Source of the DNA: Saprospiraceae bacterium
Lineage (GTDB): Bacteria > Bacteroidota > Bacteroidia > Chitinophagales > Saprospiraceae
Assembly: GCA_020630435.1 (NCBI GenBank)
Contig: JAHDBJ010000005.1
Coordinates: 35,429-93,439 of the forward strand
Length of the DNA: 58,011 bases
Direction of reading: 5' to 3'
The translations under genes were made by a program, and so were the position numbers. Position 1 is the first letter of the stretch. Every line of letters begins with the position of its first letter. Shown here in pieces: positions 17,839 through 26,884 of the stretch. The notes below the pieces were generated by a model. It had not been told where the DNA came from. It saw only the letters and a list, made by a program, of their open reading frames with translations, and ran no database searches.

Positions 17839-19896
17839 TTAGTTATAATCTGGTAAGAATGAATATTTCTTTGCATAGTCCAACATCTGTTGGGTAAAAT
17901 CTGTTGGATAGTTGACTTTCACATCTGTAATCTTTCCATTGTCATCCGTAACAGCTACTAACTCAGGGTTAATAAACCCTCGATAAGCTGGCAAATCTAG
18001 TTTTTTCGTTCTTTCTAATACTTCTTTATGCAAGGCTTGATCTACCTTTACACCATATTTTTCTACTAAGTTTTTACCTGCTTCGTAGTCTCCTTCCGAT
18101 GTCAATCGCTGCAAATCAATTAACAAATCTCCAAATAATTTTCTCAATTTATCATAGTCATTAATATTAAAATATGTCTTTCCATCACGTACTTCTTTAG
18201 AAATCACATTATCTTTTTGCCCCTTTTCATAAACCCACGCTGCTATTAACTGACGGTTTCTCATATGTGATTCTTCAATATCTTTTCCTGGCTCTAAACG
18301 ACGAAGTTGCTTCATCAAACCATTGCTAATATAACCATCATATTCTGCCTTTGCTACATCTAATGAAGGAATAAGCCCTAAATCAACCATTTTTTGATCC
18401 ATTATGAAATATAATGCGATGATATCAGCTCTAGCCTCTTCAATCGTAGAAGCATAACTTTTAAGTGTTTCTTTTGGAGTACCTACTCCTGGATTAATTT
18501 GTCCTGAAGCATGACCTATCACTTCGTGTAATGCCGTTCCCATTTTGTCTCCCAGTTCACCATACTTCCTAATACGTTCTATTTCTTCCTCATCATTGGC
18601 AAACTCACTCAACATACCAGGTCCAGATGCTGAATTATATGCTGCTATAATATTCCCTAGACTAACCGATTTTGAACCATGTTCTTTTCTAATCCAGTTT
18701 GCATTTGGAAGATTGACACCAATCGGTGTTGACGGTGAAGCATCCCCCGCTTCTCCTGCTACTGTCACGACTTTATAACTAACACCTGTTACATTTTTCT
18801 TCTTATGCTCATCCATTATTGTCGAATTATCTTCAAACCATTGAGCATTATCTGCTAAAACTTTCATTCGTGCCGAAGCATCAAAATCTGTAATTTCAAC
18901 AATGGTTTCATACGAACCACTATAGCCCATAGGATCATTATACACCTCTACAAATCCATTGATGTAATCAATATCTCCTTCTTTTGTACCACACCAAGCA
19001 ACATTATAATCGTCCCAAGCTTTTAAATTTCCTGTTCGATAATATTCAATCAAATGATCAAAAGCTTTAGCTTGTTTGTCATTTTCGGCAACGGTCTTCG
19101 CTTTTTCTAGCCACTTGATTATTTCTCGTATTGCAGCACCATACATACCATCAGCACTATATACCTTCTCTGCAAGTTTACCTGAACCCAGTTTTATCAA
19201 TTGAGAATTCAAGCCATACGATATTGGTCTTTCATCTCCTTTTTTCATTATTTTTTTATAATAATTTTCAACATCGCTTGTCGTCACGTTTGGACCATAA
19301 AAGTTGACCGCTGAACCTTCCACCAAGCCTTTTTTGACATCTAAATTTACTTTTTTATTATCAAAATTGGCATCGAAAATGGCTTTCATCGCTTCGGGTT
19401 CAACCGTAGCTCCAACGTCTTTTAACAACCCCTCAAAATAGGCTTGAGAAAACTTAGGTGTAAATTTATCATTTGAGTAGTGGTGGTGGATACCATTAGA
19501 AAACCAAACACGCTTAGTATATTCCATGAAATTATTCCAATCGCTCGTTGATTTATCTCCCTTATAATCTTGAACTATTTTATCTAAGGCTCTACGAATA
19601 TTAAGGTTGTGTCGGTAGTTTTGGTCATACATAATATCTCGACCAGCCAAACCTGCTTGAGTCAAGTAATAGACAAGTGCCTTTTGTTGTGTCGATAATT
19701 TCTCAAATCCTGGGATTTTGTATCTCAAAATTCCTAAGTCCGCAAACTTCTCTGTTTGCCAAACAAAGTCTCCCGTATCGGATTCTGCTGCTGTTGTAGC
19801 CGTATCTTCTGATTCTGTTTGTTCTTCGGTTAAGGTAGGTGCTCCACAACTCCATAGCACCGCTAAGAGTAATAGTGTTAGAAAGTTTTTCATCAT
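17839..19896 (-). CDS. Dipeptidyl-peptidase III-family (M49) lipoprotein metallopeptidase
   Basis: A 685-residue zinc peptidase of family M49, which removes dipeptides from the N-termini of short peptides. The zinc site is HEVIGHASGQ (H457, E458, H462), the HExxGH form diagnostic of the family. The third ligand region EEARADIIALYF follows about 50 residues later. The N-terminus is a lipoprotein signal (MMKNFLTLLLLAVLWSC) with a cysteine at residue 17, so the enzyme is probably tethered to the envelope, whereas animal DPP III is cytosolic. The polar Thr/Glu-rich stretch after the Cys is a typical lipoprotein tether. It is transcribed alone: a matching promoter lies upstream and a terminator downstream. 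Homologues are sometimes misnamed dihydrofolate reductase in databases. Confidence 0.9.
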   Translation of the reverse strand: MMKNFLTLLLLAVLWSCGAPTLTEEQTESEDTATTAAESDTGDFVWQTEKFADLGILRYKIPGFEKLSTQQKALVYYLTQAGLAGRDIMYDQNYRHNLNIRRALDKIVQDYKGDKSTSDWNNFMEYTKRVWFSNGIHHHYSNDKFTPKFSQAYFEGLLKDVGATVEPEAMKAIFDANFDNKKVNLDVKKGLVEGSAVNFYGPNVTTSDVENYYKKIMKKGDERPISYGLNSQLIKLGSGKLAEKVYSADGMYGAAIREIIKWLEKAKTVAENDKQAKAFDHLIEYYRTGNLKAWDDYNVAWCGTKEGDIDYINGFVEVYNDPMGYSGSYETIVEITDFDASARMKVLADNAQWFEDNSTIMDEHKKKNVTGVSYKVVTVAGEAGDASPSTPIGVNLPNANWIRKEHGSKSVSLGNIIAAYNSASGPGMLSEFANDEEEIERIRKYGELGDKMGTALHEVIGHASGQINPGVGTPKETLKSYASTIEEARADIIALYFIMDQKMVDLGLIPSLDVAKAEYDGYISNGLMKQLRRLEPGKDIEESHMRNRQLIAAWVYEKGQKDNVISKEVRDGKTYFNINDYDKLRKLFGDLLIDLQRLTSEGDYEAGKNLVEKYGVKVDQALHKEVLERTKKLDLPAYRGFINPELVAVTDDNGKITDVKVNYPTDFTQQMLDYAKKYSFLPDYN

Positions 19897-19936
19897 TTTA
19901 GATTTAATATTTTGATTTTAAAATCATTCTCAAATA

Positions 19937-19965
19937 CAAAAATAATGAAATATTAGAAATTTCAA
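19937..19965 (-). promoter_or_regulatory. Promoter of the M49 peptidase gene
   Basis: On the minus strand, TTG (19965-19963) is followed after 18 nt by TATTTTTG (19944-19937), a good match to the Bacteroidota -33/-7 pair. The -7 element lies 40 bp upstream of the ATG. Confidence 0.6.
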
Positions 19966-20007
19966 CTCAATGAAATTTCTTCTGTATTATAAATGGCTAA
20001 AAGGGCT

Positions 20008-21657
20008 TTAATCTAATATTTCTACTAGAGATTTATTTTTGGTTAGCAATTCTATTGCCTTTTGAAAAATAGGATCTTCCTTATTCCAAATGGTATAGAA
20101 TCCTTCCTCTTTGAATAATTGCCGAGCGATGAACGCCTTGATGCGTTGTTTGGCGAGTCTTTTTATTTTAGATTGGTAAAGAGCATCTTTGTCTTCTAGA
20201 CCTTTTTTTACAGCATAATTAATAAAGTCTTTATACATTGATTCATTAACCACAAATGTCTTATCAAACATCTTTAAATCAATTGTTTCTAGTATCTCTC
20301 GATTTTTATCCACATAGCGATATACAAAATTGGGTACATATTGATAAAATTCTTTATTGTAAGAGGTGTCTAAAGGAACAAATACATCAGGAACTATTCC
20401 TCCTCCTCCATATACAATTCTTCCCTTGGAGGTATAATAATTTTTAGATGTGTCTTGTGCATTATAAAGACTATCCTGCGAATTCAATTCGCCACTTTCA
20501 TAACGTTTATCTATATCGGCATCATAATCTTCTCCATCTTTATATGGTTTTTGAATTAATCTACCTGATGGTGTATAATATTTGGCTACTGTTAACCTCA
20601 ATGCAGCACCATCCGATAATTCATATTGCTCTTGCACTAAACCTTTGCCAAAGGTACGACGCCCAATCGTAAGACCTCTATCCAAATCCTGCACTGCACC
20701 TGCTAGAATTTCACTCGCTGAAGCCGAGCCTTGATCAACCAAAATAGCAACATCTTCGATTTCATAATGAATTTGACCTGAAGTTTTATAATCATTTCTA
20801 GCAGTTGTACGGCCTTCTGTATAGACTAGTTGTTCGTTCCGTTCTTCGATCAATTGATTCAAAATCCGAGTAGCTTCTCCTAAATACCCTCCTGGATTTT
20901 GACGGACATCAATGATTAAATCCTTCATTCCTGCTTCGGATAATGTCTCTACCTTCGACATGAACTCTTTGTAGGTTGTCGCACTAAAGCGATTGATTTT
21001 AATATATCCTGTATTTTTATTTACCAAATAGCCCACATCTACACTATTGATTGGAATTTCATCTCTAGTAATTGTAAAATCCTTCAATTCCTCATCGTCT
21101 CCCCTTTTGATTCCAATCGTTACATCTGTTCCTTTTTCTCCTTTCAATTTTTTAATAATATCTTCATTTTTGATCCCTATTCCTGCAACGATGGTATCCA
21201 TAATTTCAATAATTTTATCTCCAGCTTCGATACCCACTTTTTCAGAAGGTCCTCCTTCTACAGGTGATACTACAAAAATCGTATCTTCCAAAATGGCAAA
21301 TTCAATCCCCACACCTTCAAAATTGCCTTCAAGGTTATTATTAACTTCTTCCAGCTGACTAGCAGAAATGTAACTAGAATGCGGATCAAGTTTTTCCAGT
21401 ATCGCTTCGATTGCTTCTTCTTCTAATTTATCTCTATCTATTTTATCGACATACTTAGCTTCAATATATCGAAGCAACTCCTCCACTTTTCCTTTAGTTT
21501 GATGAGCTGTATTTGACTCCGACTGTATATTGACAATAGTAGACGGTACTTTTTGTAAATTCAATCCTATGATGATACCACCAATTAAGAATAATGAAAA
21601 AAGTAGTGGTTGCCAGATTTTCATCTTAGGGTTCTCTGAGCTATCTGATATTGGCAT
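20008..21657 (-). CDS. S41-family C-terminal processing peptidase with PDZ domain
   Basis: A tail-specific serine protease of about 549 residues, in the CtpA/Prc group, acting in the periplasm from a single N-terminal membrane anchor (KIWQPLLFSLFLIGGIIIG). Domains in order: a helical segment, a PDZ domain (about 95-180; GIEAGDKIIEIMDTIVAGIG) and the S41 catalytic domain. The catalytic Ser lies in DQGSASASEILAGA and the Lys in RTFGKGLVQ. The C-terminal 150 residues are a helical extension. An upstream in-frame ATG at 21711 exists, but it overlaps the -7 promoter element at 21701-21708, so the start at 21657 (MPISDSSENPK) is chosen. Substrates are unknown. The gene is monocistronic in appearance. 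Confidence 0.9.
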   Translation of the reverse strand: MPISDSSENPKMKIWQPLLFSLFLIGGIIIGLNLQKVPSTIVNIQSESNTAHQTKGKVEELLRYIEAKYVDKIDRDKLEEEAIEAILEKLDPHSSYISASQLEEVNNNLEGNFEGVGIEFAILEDTIFVVSPVEGGPSEKVGIEAGDKIIEIMDTIVAGIGIKNEDIIKKLKGEKGTDVTIGIKRGDDEELKDFTITRDEIPINSVDVGYLVNKNTGYIKINRFSATTYKEFMSKVETLSEAGMKDLIIDVRQNPGGYLGEATRILNQLIEERNEQLVYTEGRTTARNDYKTSGQIHYEIEDVAILVDQGSASASEILAGAVQDLDRGLTIGRRTFGKGLVQEQYELSDGAALRLTVAKYYTPSGRLIQKPYKDGEDYDADIDKRYESGELNSQDSLYNAQDTSKNYYTSKGRIVYGGGGIVPDVFVPLDTSYNKEFYQYVPNFVYRYVDKNREILETIDLKMFDKTFVVNESMYKDFINYAVKKGLEDKDALYQSKIKRLAKQRIKAFIARQLFKEEGFYTIWNKEDPIFQKAIELLTKNKSLVEILD

Positions 21658-21700
21658 ATGAAATAAGTTACAATATTGAGAAACTATAAAGATCGGGTCA

Positions 21701-21732
21701 CAAAGATACAATTAATATAGTACAGGAATCAA
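21701..21732 (-). promoter_or_regulatory. Promoter of the S41 protease gene
   Basis: Minus-strand TTG (21732-21730), 21-nt spacer, then TATCTTTG (21708-21701), an exact match to TAnnTTTG. Transcription would begin about 35-40 nt before the ATG at 21657, which rules against the ATG at 21711. Confidence 0.7.
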
Positions 21733-21879
21733 GTTTTTATTATATCCATAACGATATAATTGAACATTCGTTCGAGTATTTTTATAAAAATGATTTATTT
21801 AGTAAAAAAAAAGCCTGTTTTTTTTAAAATTTAAAAACAAAATAAGATTTTTGTTATCAAAATAATAAAAAACAGTATT

Positions 21880-22350
21880 ATGACAAACTATAAAGAGGTT
21901 GAAATAGATGAAATAGATCGGCAGATTTTATCTATTTTGATGCAGGATGCTAAAACGCCTTATACGGATATTGCAAAGCGAATTCATGTTTCAGGAGGTA
22001 CTGTACATGTTAGAATGAAAAAGCTAGAAGAGATGGGTATTGTAGAAGGGTCAAACTTAGTGGTAAATTATGCAAAATTAGGCTACGACATTACAGCATT
22101 TCTAGGAGTTTATCTTGAAAAAAGCTCAATGTATGATGATGTATCAGCGGCAATGAAAGAAATTCCTGAAATTGTAGCAGCTCATTATACAACGGGCTTA
22201 TATAGTATCTTTGTAAAGATTGTTTGTAAAGATACCAACCACCTTAAAGAAGTTTTGCACGATAAAATCCAAAGTATCAATGGTATTCAAAGGACAGAAA
22301 CCTTTATTGCACTTGATGAGAGTATTAATCGTCCTATTCAGTTGACTTAA
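21880..22350 (+). CDS. Lrp/AsnC-family transcriptional regulator
   Basis: A 156-residue regulator. The N-terminal winged helix-turn-helix spans about residues 6-60 (IDEIDRQILSILMQDAKTPY, then DIAKRIHVSGGTVHVRMKKL, then EEMGIVEG). The C-terminal RAM/AsnC ligand-binding domain spans about 70-150 (FLGVYLEKSSMYDDVSAAMK; HYTTGLYSIFVKIVCKD). These proteins assemble as octamers and respond to amino acids. The effector and target genes here are unknown. The gene lies alone, divergent from the S41 protease gene, with an AT-rich 5' region, and close homologues in Bacteroidota are widely conserved. Confidence 0.93.
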   Translation: MTNYKEVEIDEIDRQILSILMQDAKTPYTDIAKRIHVSGGTVHVRMKKLEEMGIVEGSNLVVNYAKLGYDITAFLGVYLEKSSMYDDVSAAMKEIPEIVAAHYTTGLYSIFVKIVCKDTNHLKEVLHDKIQSINGIQRTETFIALDESINRPIQLT

Positions 22351-22595
22351 TAGTACAAAGGCTAATATTTCTTTTTTTATGGAATAATAATTGGTGTATA
22401 TTAGCTTAAGTATACCTTAGACCCAATAATCCCCACACAAGAACACAATTTCGTATAAAAATTCGTTTAATTATTGAGCATATTCTCTTAATTCGGTTTT
22501 AATAACGACTATTTTCAGAACAATGTTCCTTTTGTTCTGTCGTTTTGTTCATTAGAATATAGAGTAATTTGTATGATCAAATTTATGTGAAGACT

Positions 22596-23447
22596 ATGAT
22601 TTCAAGGTTAGTTTCTATATTACTGCTATTGTGCTTTTGTAGTATTGTGACAAATGTTAATGCACAAGAAGATACGTTTACAGATAAAGGTGAAATTGAA
22701 TATGAAGGTTACCGCCTTGATGTTCGAACGATTGAAGTTATCAAACAAAAGAAAGCAACTGTCAACCTTAACTTCGTTGTATATAATACGGGTAGTAAAA
22801 ATTTATCGCTTGGCAATCCCAGCAAACTTCCCAAAAACCTTATTATTAATTTTGATGACTCGTTCAAAGAAGGAAAATACGCTAAGCTAGAACCCTTCAT
22901 TACCAACTATATCAAATCCAATAAACGGAATATTGAAGCCAGTAAAAAATCCATTTACAATAAAGTAAAAATTACCACACCTAAAGACTTACTCAAAGAG
23001 TCTGAAAATACATTTAAAACCAATATCCAAAATCGATTTATCAAAAAGGACTTGTGTGCTAATCTCATTATTGATAGCATCTATCTAATTCGTCGTAAGA
23101 AAAATTATATCGAAATTGGCTACCAGATTCGAAATACAGGTAAAGGTTCCGTCAGTATTGATGGCAACCCTAAAGATCCTTATGACAATATTGGCATAAG
23201 TGCTTATTTTTCAGGCACAAAAAACCTAAGTCGAGGTTCTATTAGTGTAGGAAATTTTTATATTAGTGACATTCCTGATGGTCAAAAAGGTATCTTATTT
23301 CCAGGTGACAGTTTTCAAGGTAAACTTAAGTTAGATACTAGAAAAAAAACAAGATTTAGTACAGTTTTAATTTTATTTATTGACTCCCAACAAGTACTTA
23401 TAGAATGCGATGAAAAAGATAATCTTCAGCACTTTATCATTAGATAA
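22596..23447 (+). CDS. Secreted protein of unknown function
   Basis: A 283-residue protein beginning with a signal peptide (MISRLVSILLLLCFCSIVTN, cleavage near VNAQE). An in-frame TTG at 22569 would add nine residues, but the ATG at 22596 places the signal at the very start and is preferred. The mature part is beta-rich and seems to hold two related halves. Each begins with a strand-rich stretch that ends in an Asn-Thr-Gly turn (NLNFVVYNTGSKNLSLGNPS and IEIGYQIRNTGKGSVSIDG), recalling CARDB-like or immunoglobulin-like adhesion modules. A Lys-rich helical linker separates them. No catalytic motif is visible. The function is unknown, and the gene has no clear operon partner. Confidence 0.7.
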   Translation: MISRLVSILLLLCFCSIVTNVNAQEDTFTDKGEIEYEGYRLDVRTIEVIKQKKATVNLNFVVYNTGSKNLSLGNPSKLPKNLIINFDDSFKEGKYAKLEPFITNYIKSNKRNIEASKKSIYNKVKITTPKDLLKESENTFKTNIQNRFIKKDLCANLIIDSIYLIRRKKNYIEIGYQIRNTGKGSVSIDGNPKDPYDNIGISAYFSGTKNLSRGSISVGNFYISDIPDGQKGILFPGDSFQGKLKLDTRKKTRFSTVLILFIDSQQVLIECDEKDNLQHFIIR

Positions 23448-23466
23448 TGCTAATTTTTCTTTATTC

Positions 23467-24702
23467 TCATAAACTTTTATAATACAAGGTAGAGCAGTTC
23501 TCTTTTCTAAATGTTTTTCGAGCAATTCGTTGTATATCCTTGACTGTGATTTTTTGATAGTATTGAACCTGCTTATTGGCTATATCAACATCACCTAGCA
23601 ATTCAAAATAAGCTAAATTGATAGCTTTATTCAAGATATTGCATTCAGAAAAGACTAACGCACTTTCTGCTTTATTTTTAAACTTTTGAAGCTCTTGCGC
23701 TGGTATCAATTCATCTTTGAGTGTTTCTAATTCTTTCCATATAGCAGCCTCTATTTTTTCTAATGAAACGCCTTTAGAAGGTTTTCCTTCTATTACGAGT
23801 AATCCAGGATGAAAACTCCCTGTGATGTAAGCGTCTATATCTGAAAATATATGTAACTCTTTCTTCAGTTTTCGGTACAAACGAGCTGAATCACCGTTAC
23901 ACATAATATCCGTAAGCAAATCATAAATATAGTAATCTTCATCGATTCGACTCCCTACGTGAAAAGTCATATACAAGGCATCAAGAGGGACATCTGCAAC
24001 TACCGTTTTTTTCTGAATGGTCATCTGTTCTGGTTCTTCGGGGATAGAATATTTAGAAGGTATTCCCCTAGGGATTTTTCCAAACCATTTTTCTGCCAAT
24101 CGTTTGATTCCTTCAACCTTTATTCCTCCTGCCACGACAAGTATTGCATTATTAGGCATATAATACGCATCAAAAAAATCTTTGACATCCGAAAGTTTTG
24201 CTTGTTCTATATGACTAATTTCTTTGCCAATCGTTGGCCATTTATAAGGATGTTTTTTAAATGTTAAATCCATTAAATGGTGCCAAACATCACCATAAGG
24301 TTGGTTCAGACAAGTCTCTTTAAATTCTTCTACGACTACTTTTCGCTGAACATCTAGTGTTTTTTGATTAAGTCTAAGATTAGCCATTCTATCTGCTTCT
24401 AACCAAAAAATTGTTTCTAAATTACTTGCTGGAAGTGTACAATAAAAATTAGTCACATCTGCATTGGTATAGGCATTATTCTCGCCTCCTGCCATCTGTA
24501 TTGGAGTATCAAAATCTGGAATGGTTGTCGTTCCACCAAACATAAGGTGTTCAAATAAATGAGCAAAGCCCGTTTTTTGAGGAGATTCATTTTTAGAACC
24601 AACATGATATAAAAGACTGAATGCAGCCATTGGAGTACTTGCGTCTTCGTGAACGATTACTCTTAGTCCATTGTCTAATTGAAATCTCGTATATTTAATC
24701 AT
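23467..24702 (-). CDS. M16-family zinc peptidase
   Basis: A 411-residue peptidase of the pitrilysin/mitochondrial-processing-peptidase group. The inverted zinc motif HxxEH is intact as HLFEHLMFGGT (H48, E51, H52). The downstream glutamate ligand lies in KVVVEEFKET about 75 residues later. The fold continues with VVAGGIKVEGIKRLAEKWFG and a C-terminal half that lacks the zinc site, as usual. The length equals a single M16 subunit. No signal peptide is seen, so it may be cytoplasmic, and no second M16 gene follows. It lies 3 bp after the flippase-like gene and is probably co-transcribed with that gene and scpA. Confidence 0.92.
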   Translation of the reverse strand: MIKYTRFQLDNGLRVIVHEDASTPMAAFSLLYHVGSKNESPQKTGFAHLFEHLMFGGTTTIPDFDTPIQMAGGENNAYTNADVTNFYCTLPASNLETIFWLEADRMANLRLNQKTLDVQRKVVVEEFKETCLNQPYGDVWHHLMDLTFKKHPYKWPTIGKEISHIEQAKLSDVKDFFDAYYMPNNAILVVAGGIKVEGIKRLAEKWFGKIPRGIPSKYSIPEEPEQMTIQKKTVVADVPLDALYMTFHVGSRIDEDYYIYDLLTDIMCNGDSARLYRKLKKELHIFSDIDAYITGSFHPGLLVIEGKPSKGVSLEKIEAAIWKELETLKDELIPAQELQKFKNKAESALVFSECNILNKAINLAYFELLGDVDIANKQVQYYQKITVKDIQRIARKTFRKENCSTLYYKSL

Positions 24703-24705
24703 ATG

Positions 24706-25821
24706 CTATTTTACCTTGTCCTTATTCTTTCTTTTTCTACGTTCATTCATAATATTTCTTATCCAATTTGGAATAATAATAACTCCAATAATAAGATAAG
24801 AATAATACGTTAATAATCTCCAGATAGAAGCAATAATCAACGAAATACCTTTGGGAACATAATCACTTAAGAATCCTCCAAAAACAACCTCTGCAAAACC
24901 AGCACCACCTGGTGTAGGACTAAATGCCATAATTACAAACATTGCTTCCAATCGTGCATACAATCCTAATTGAGACATCACATCAATAGAGACCGTTTCT
25001 ACAATAGCTATAATCAAACAATTGAGTAGAAGAAAACGCCCCGACCAAGCTGTAGCCGTTGCTAAGAACGCACTAATATGAAAACTGAATTTTTGTCGTC
25101 CTAGCTCTTTAGATGCCGTTATCATATCATTACCGATATCTGTTGCATTCTTCTTATATTTTTTTAAAAATCCAAAATTCGTAAACCAAACCAATATATT
25201 TTTTATCTGTTTAGGATTGACAAATAAACCATAAGCAAAAAGACTTCCATAAACAAACATGAGTAAATAGGCAGAGATAAATGTCCAACCCCATCCATCA
25301 ATATCTTGTAGGTTTTCCATGCCTGGCCGTATCATGCTTGTACCAAAGATTAAGAATAATCCTAGTAAACTAAAAATAAAAAAGAAGGTATCTAATACGA
25401 TGGTATACAACACTATCGTCGCTGTTTTTGCTGTAGATAGCTTTTCTTGAGCCAATACAAAAAAAGCAACCGCAGAACCTCCCAAACTTGTTGGTGAAAC
25501 AGCAGAACTAAACTCCCAAATAAAAATAAGTTCAATACATTTTTTCCAAGAAAAAGCTTTTTCGGATAAAATTCGTAGGCGAGCTGCATACGCCAAATGC
25601 CGTATAATAAGAATCAAAACCGCTAAAAGAATCCAAAATAAGGTGTGTGTAGTCCAATTAATTTTAGCGAACTCTGCTGGATCAAATTGTTTCCAAAAAA
25701 GATAAATAACTACCCCAATACCAATAACAATAGGTAGAATAACCCTAGAAATCTTAATTGACTCTAACACCTCTTTCTGCTCGTCCGTGAATTCTTCTAA
25801 TGGTTCTTTATCCTTGTCCAT
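24706..25821 (-). CDS. Flippase-like integral membrane protein (LPG synthase transmembrane domain family)
   Basis: A 371-residue membrane protein with about eight hydrophobic segments, related to the transmembrane domain of lysylphosphatidylglycerol synthase (UPF0104). Family features are the RHLAYAARLRILSEKAFSWK segment and the SPTSLGGSAVAFFVLAQEKL and SPTPGGAGFAEVVFGGFLSD motifs. The latter, GGAGxxE, is the most diagnostic. N- and C-terminal tails are charged and cytoplasmic. Such proteins are thought to flip lipids or glycolipids across the inner membrane, but the substrate here is unknown. The gene sits between scpA (24 bp upstream) and the M16 peptidase (3 bp downstream). Confidence 0.88.
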   Translation of the reverse strand: MDKDKEPLEEFTDEQKEVLESIKISRVILPIVIGIGVVIYLFWKQFDPAEFAKINWTTHTLFWILLAVLILIIRHLAYAARLRILSEKAFSWKKCIELIFIWEFSSAVSPTSLGGSAVAFFVLAQEKLSTAKTATIVLYTIVLDTFFFIFSLLGLFLIFGTSMIRPGMENLQDIDGWGWTFISAYLLMFVYGSLFAYGLFVNPKQIKNILVWFTNFGFLKKYKKNATDIGNDMITASKELGRQKFSFHISAFLATATAWSGRFLLLNCLIIAIVETVSIDVMSQLGLYARLEAMFVIMAFSPTPGGAGFAEVVFGGFLSDYVPKGISLIIASIWRLLTYYSYLIIGVIIIPNWIRNIMNERRKRKNKDKVK

Positions 25822-25845
25822 TTAGTATAGACTTTATTTTAACAT

Positions 25846-26595
25846 TTACGCTGAAGTCTTTATTTCTCCTTTACTAATCCAGAAGTTATTTATACCTTCT
25901 CGAACAATAATCTTTATCTCTTGCAATTGTATCAACTCCAAAAGTGCTAAAAAGTTGAACACAGCATGTACTCTATTTCTACAATTATCAAATAAATCCT
26001 CAAAACTAATTCGTTCAATCCTTATCACCATTTGTCGTAGATAATCTTTTTGTTCGCCTATAGTATAATTATACTTTACAACTTTATGTATGACAACTCG
26101 ATTGGCATCCTCAAACCTATTTACTACCTTTTGAAAAGTTTTTAATAATTTAAAGAGGGTCAAAGATTCTAATTCTATATCCACTAAGGCTGTAGTCGCA
26201 ATTTTTTTTAATTCTTTTCTAGCGTTTCCTCGTTCATTTTTTCGAGCACGATCAATCTCCATTACTCTCAAATCTTCTAAAACACTCTTATAACGTTTGT
26301 ATTCAATTAGTCGCTGTACTAGTTCTTCTCTAGGATCTATTTCGTTTCCTTCTTCATCTAACTCCTTCCTTGGAATTAGCATTTTGGCTTTAATTCTCAT
26401 TAAAGTTGCTGCTACGACAATAAACTCGCTTGCCAAGTCTACGTTTAATGCTTCCATCTGACGAATGTAACCTAAGAAATCATCTGTAATCTTAGCAATA
26501 GGAATATTATAAATATCCAATTCATCTCGCTCTATAAAAAAAAGAAGCAAATCAAATGGCCCTTCAAATTGTGGTAATTTAATTGTATATCCCAT
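25846..26595 (-). CDS. scpA: Segregation and condensation protein A
   Basis: A 249-residue kleisin that bridges the heads of the SMC chromosome-condensation complex together with ScpB. The N-terminal SMC-neck-binding region is IKLPQFEGPFDLLLFFIERD, followed by ELDIYNIPIAKITDDFLGYI and the FIVVAATLMRIKAKMLIP helix, all typical. The C-terminal winged helix ends with LALLELIQLQEIKIIVRE. The length is normal. scpB is not in this window. It is the first gene of a probable minus-strand unit with the flippase-like and M16 genes. Confidence 0.95.
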   Translation of the reverse strand: MGYTIKLPQFEGPFDLLLFFIERDELDIYNIPIAKITDDFLGYIRQMEALNVDLASEFIVVAATLMRIKAKMLIPRKELDEEGNEIDPREELVQRLIEYKRYKSVLEDLRVMEIDRARKNERGNARKELKKIATTALVDIELESLTLFKLLKTFQKVVNRFEDANRVVIHKVVKYNYTIGEQKDYLRQMVIRIERISFEDLFDNCRNRVHAVFNFLALLELIQLQEIKIIVREGINNFWISKGEIKTSA

Positions 26596-26637
26596 AAGTA
26601 AACTAGAGGAGACTAAAAAGATTGAAATTTAAAGGCA

Positions 26638-26645
26638 CAAAAATA
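26638..26645 (-). promoter_or_regulatory. Putative -7 element upstream of scpA
   Basis: Minus-strand TATTTTTG (26645-26638) fits TAnnTTTG, 42 bp upstream of the scpA ATG. The -33 position lacks an exact TTG. Confidence 0.45.
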
Positions 26646-26850
26646 ACAAATTTTACGATTAACACCGCCCTAATTTTGGAAAGACTTCTCTCTGGGTAGG
26701 ATACTTAAAACAAAGATGAATTCTTTAAAATGTTGTTTATAAAAGGGCAGTTTTTAGAAAAAAAAGGTTTATTCGAACATTTTTTTCTAAAAAATCTTAA
26801 CTTACCGTGCTGCTTACTGGCAAAATCATATTTCATTTGAGTAAAAATTT

Positions 26851-26858
26851 TATTTTTG
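26851..26858 (+). promoter_or_regulatory. Putative -7 element of the alpha/beta hydrolase promoter; decides its start
   Basis: TATTTTTG fits TAnnTTTG and lies 26 bp before the ATG at 26885. It falls inside the reading frame extended to GTG 26807, which argues that this GTG is not used. No clear TTG is seen at -33. Confidence 0.45.
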
Positions 26859-26884
26859 CATCAAATATTCATGAAGATTTATCA

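Noticed and set aside
21658-21711. N-terminal extension of the S41 protease from ATG 21711
   Set aside because: The ATG overlaps the -7 promoter element, and the added residues are not like a signal or anchor.
22358-22405. Terminator after the Lrp gene
   Set aside because: Only 8 bp pair around a 29-nt loop and no T-run follows the 3' arm, so it is too weak to call.
26807-26884. GTG-initiated extension of the alpha/beta hydrolase
   Set aside because: The added region contains a promoter-like element and gives no homologous or signal-like sequence.
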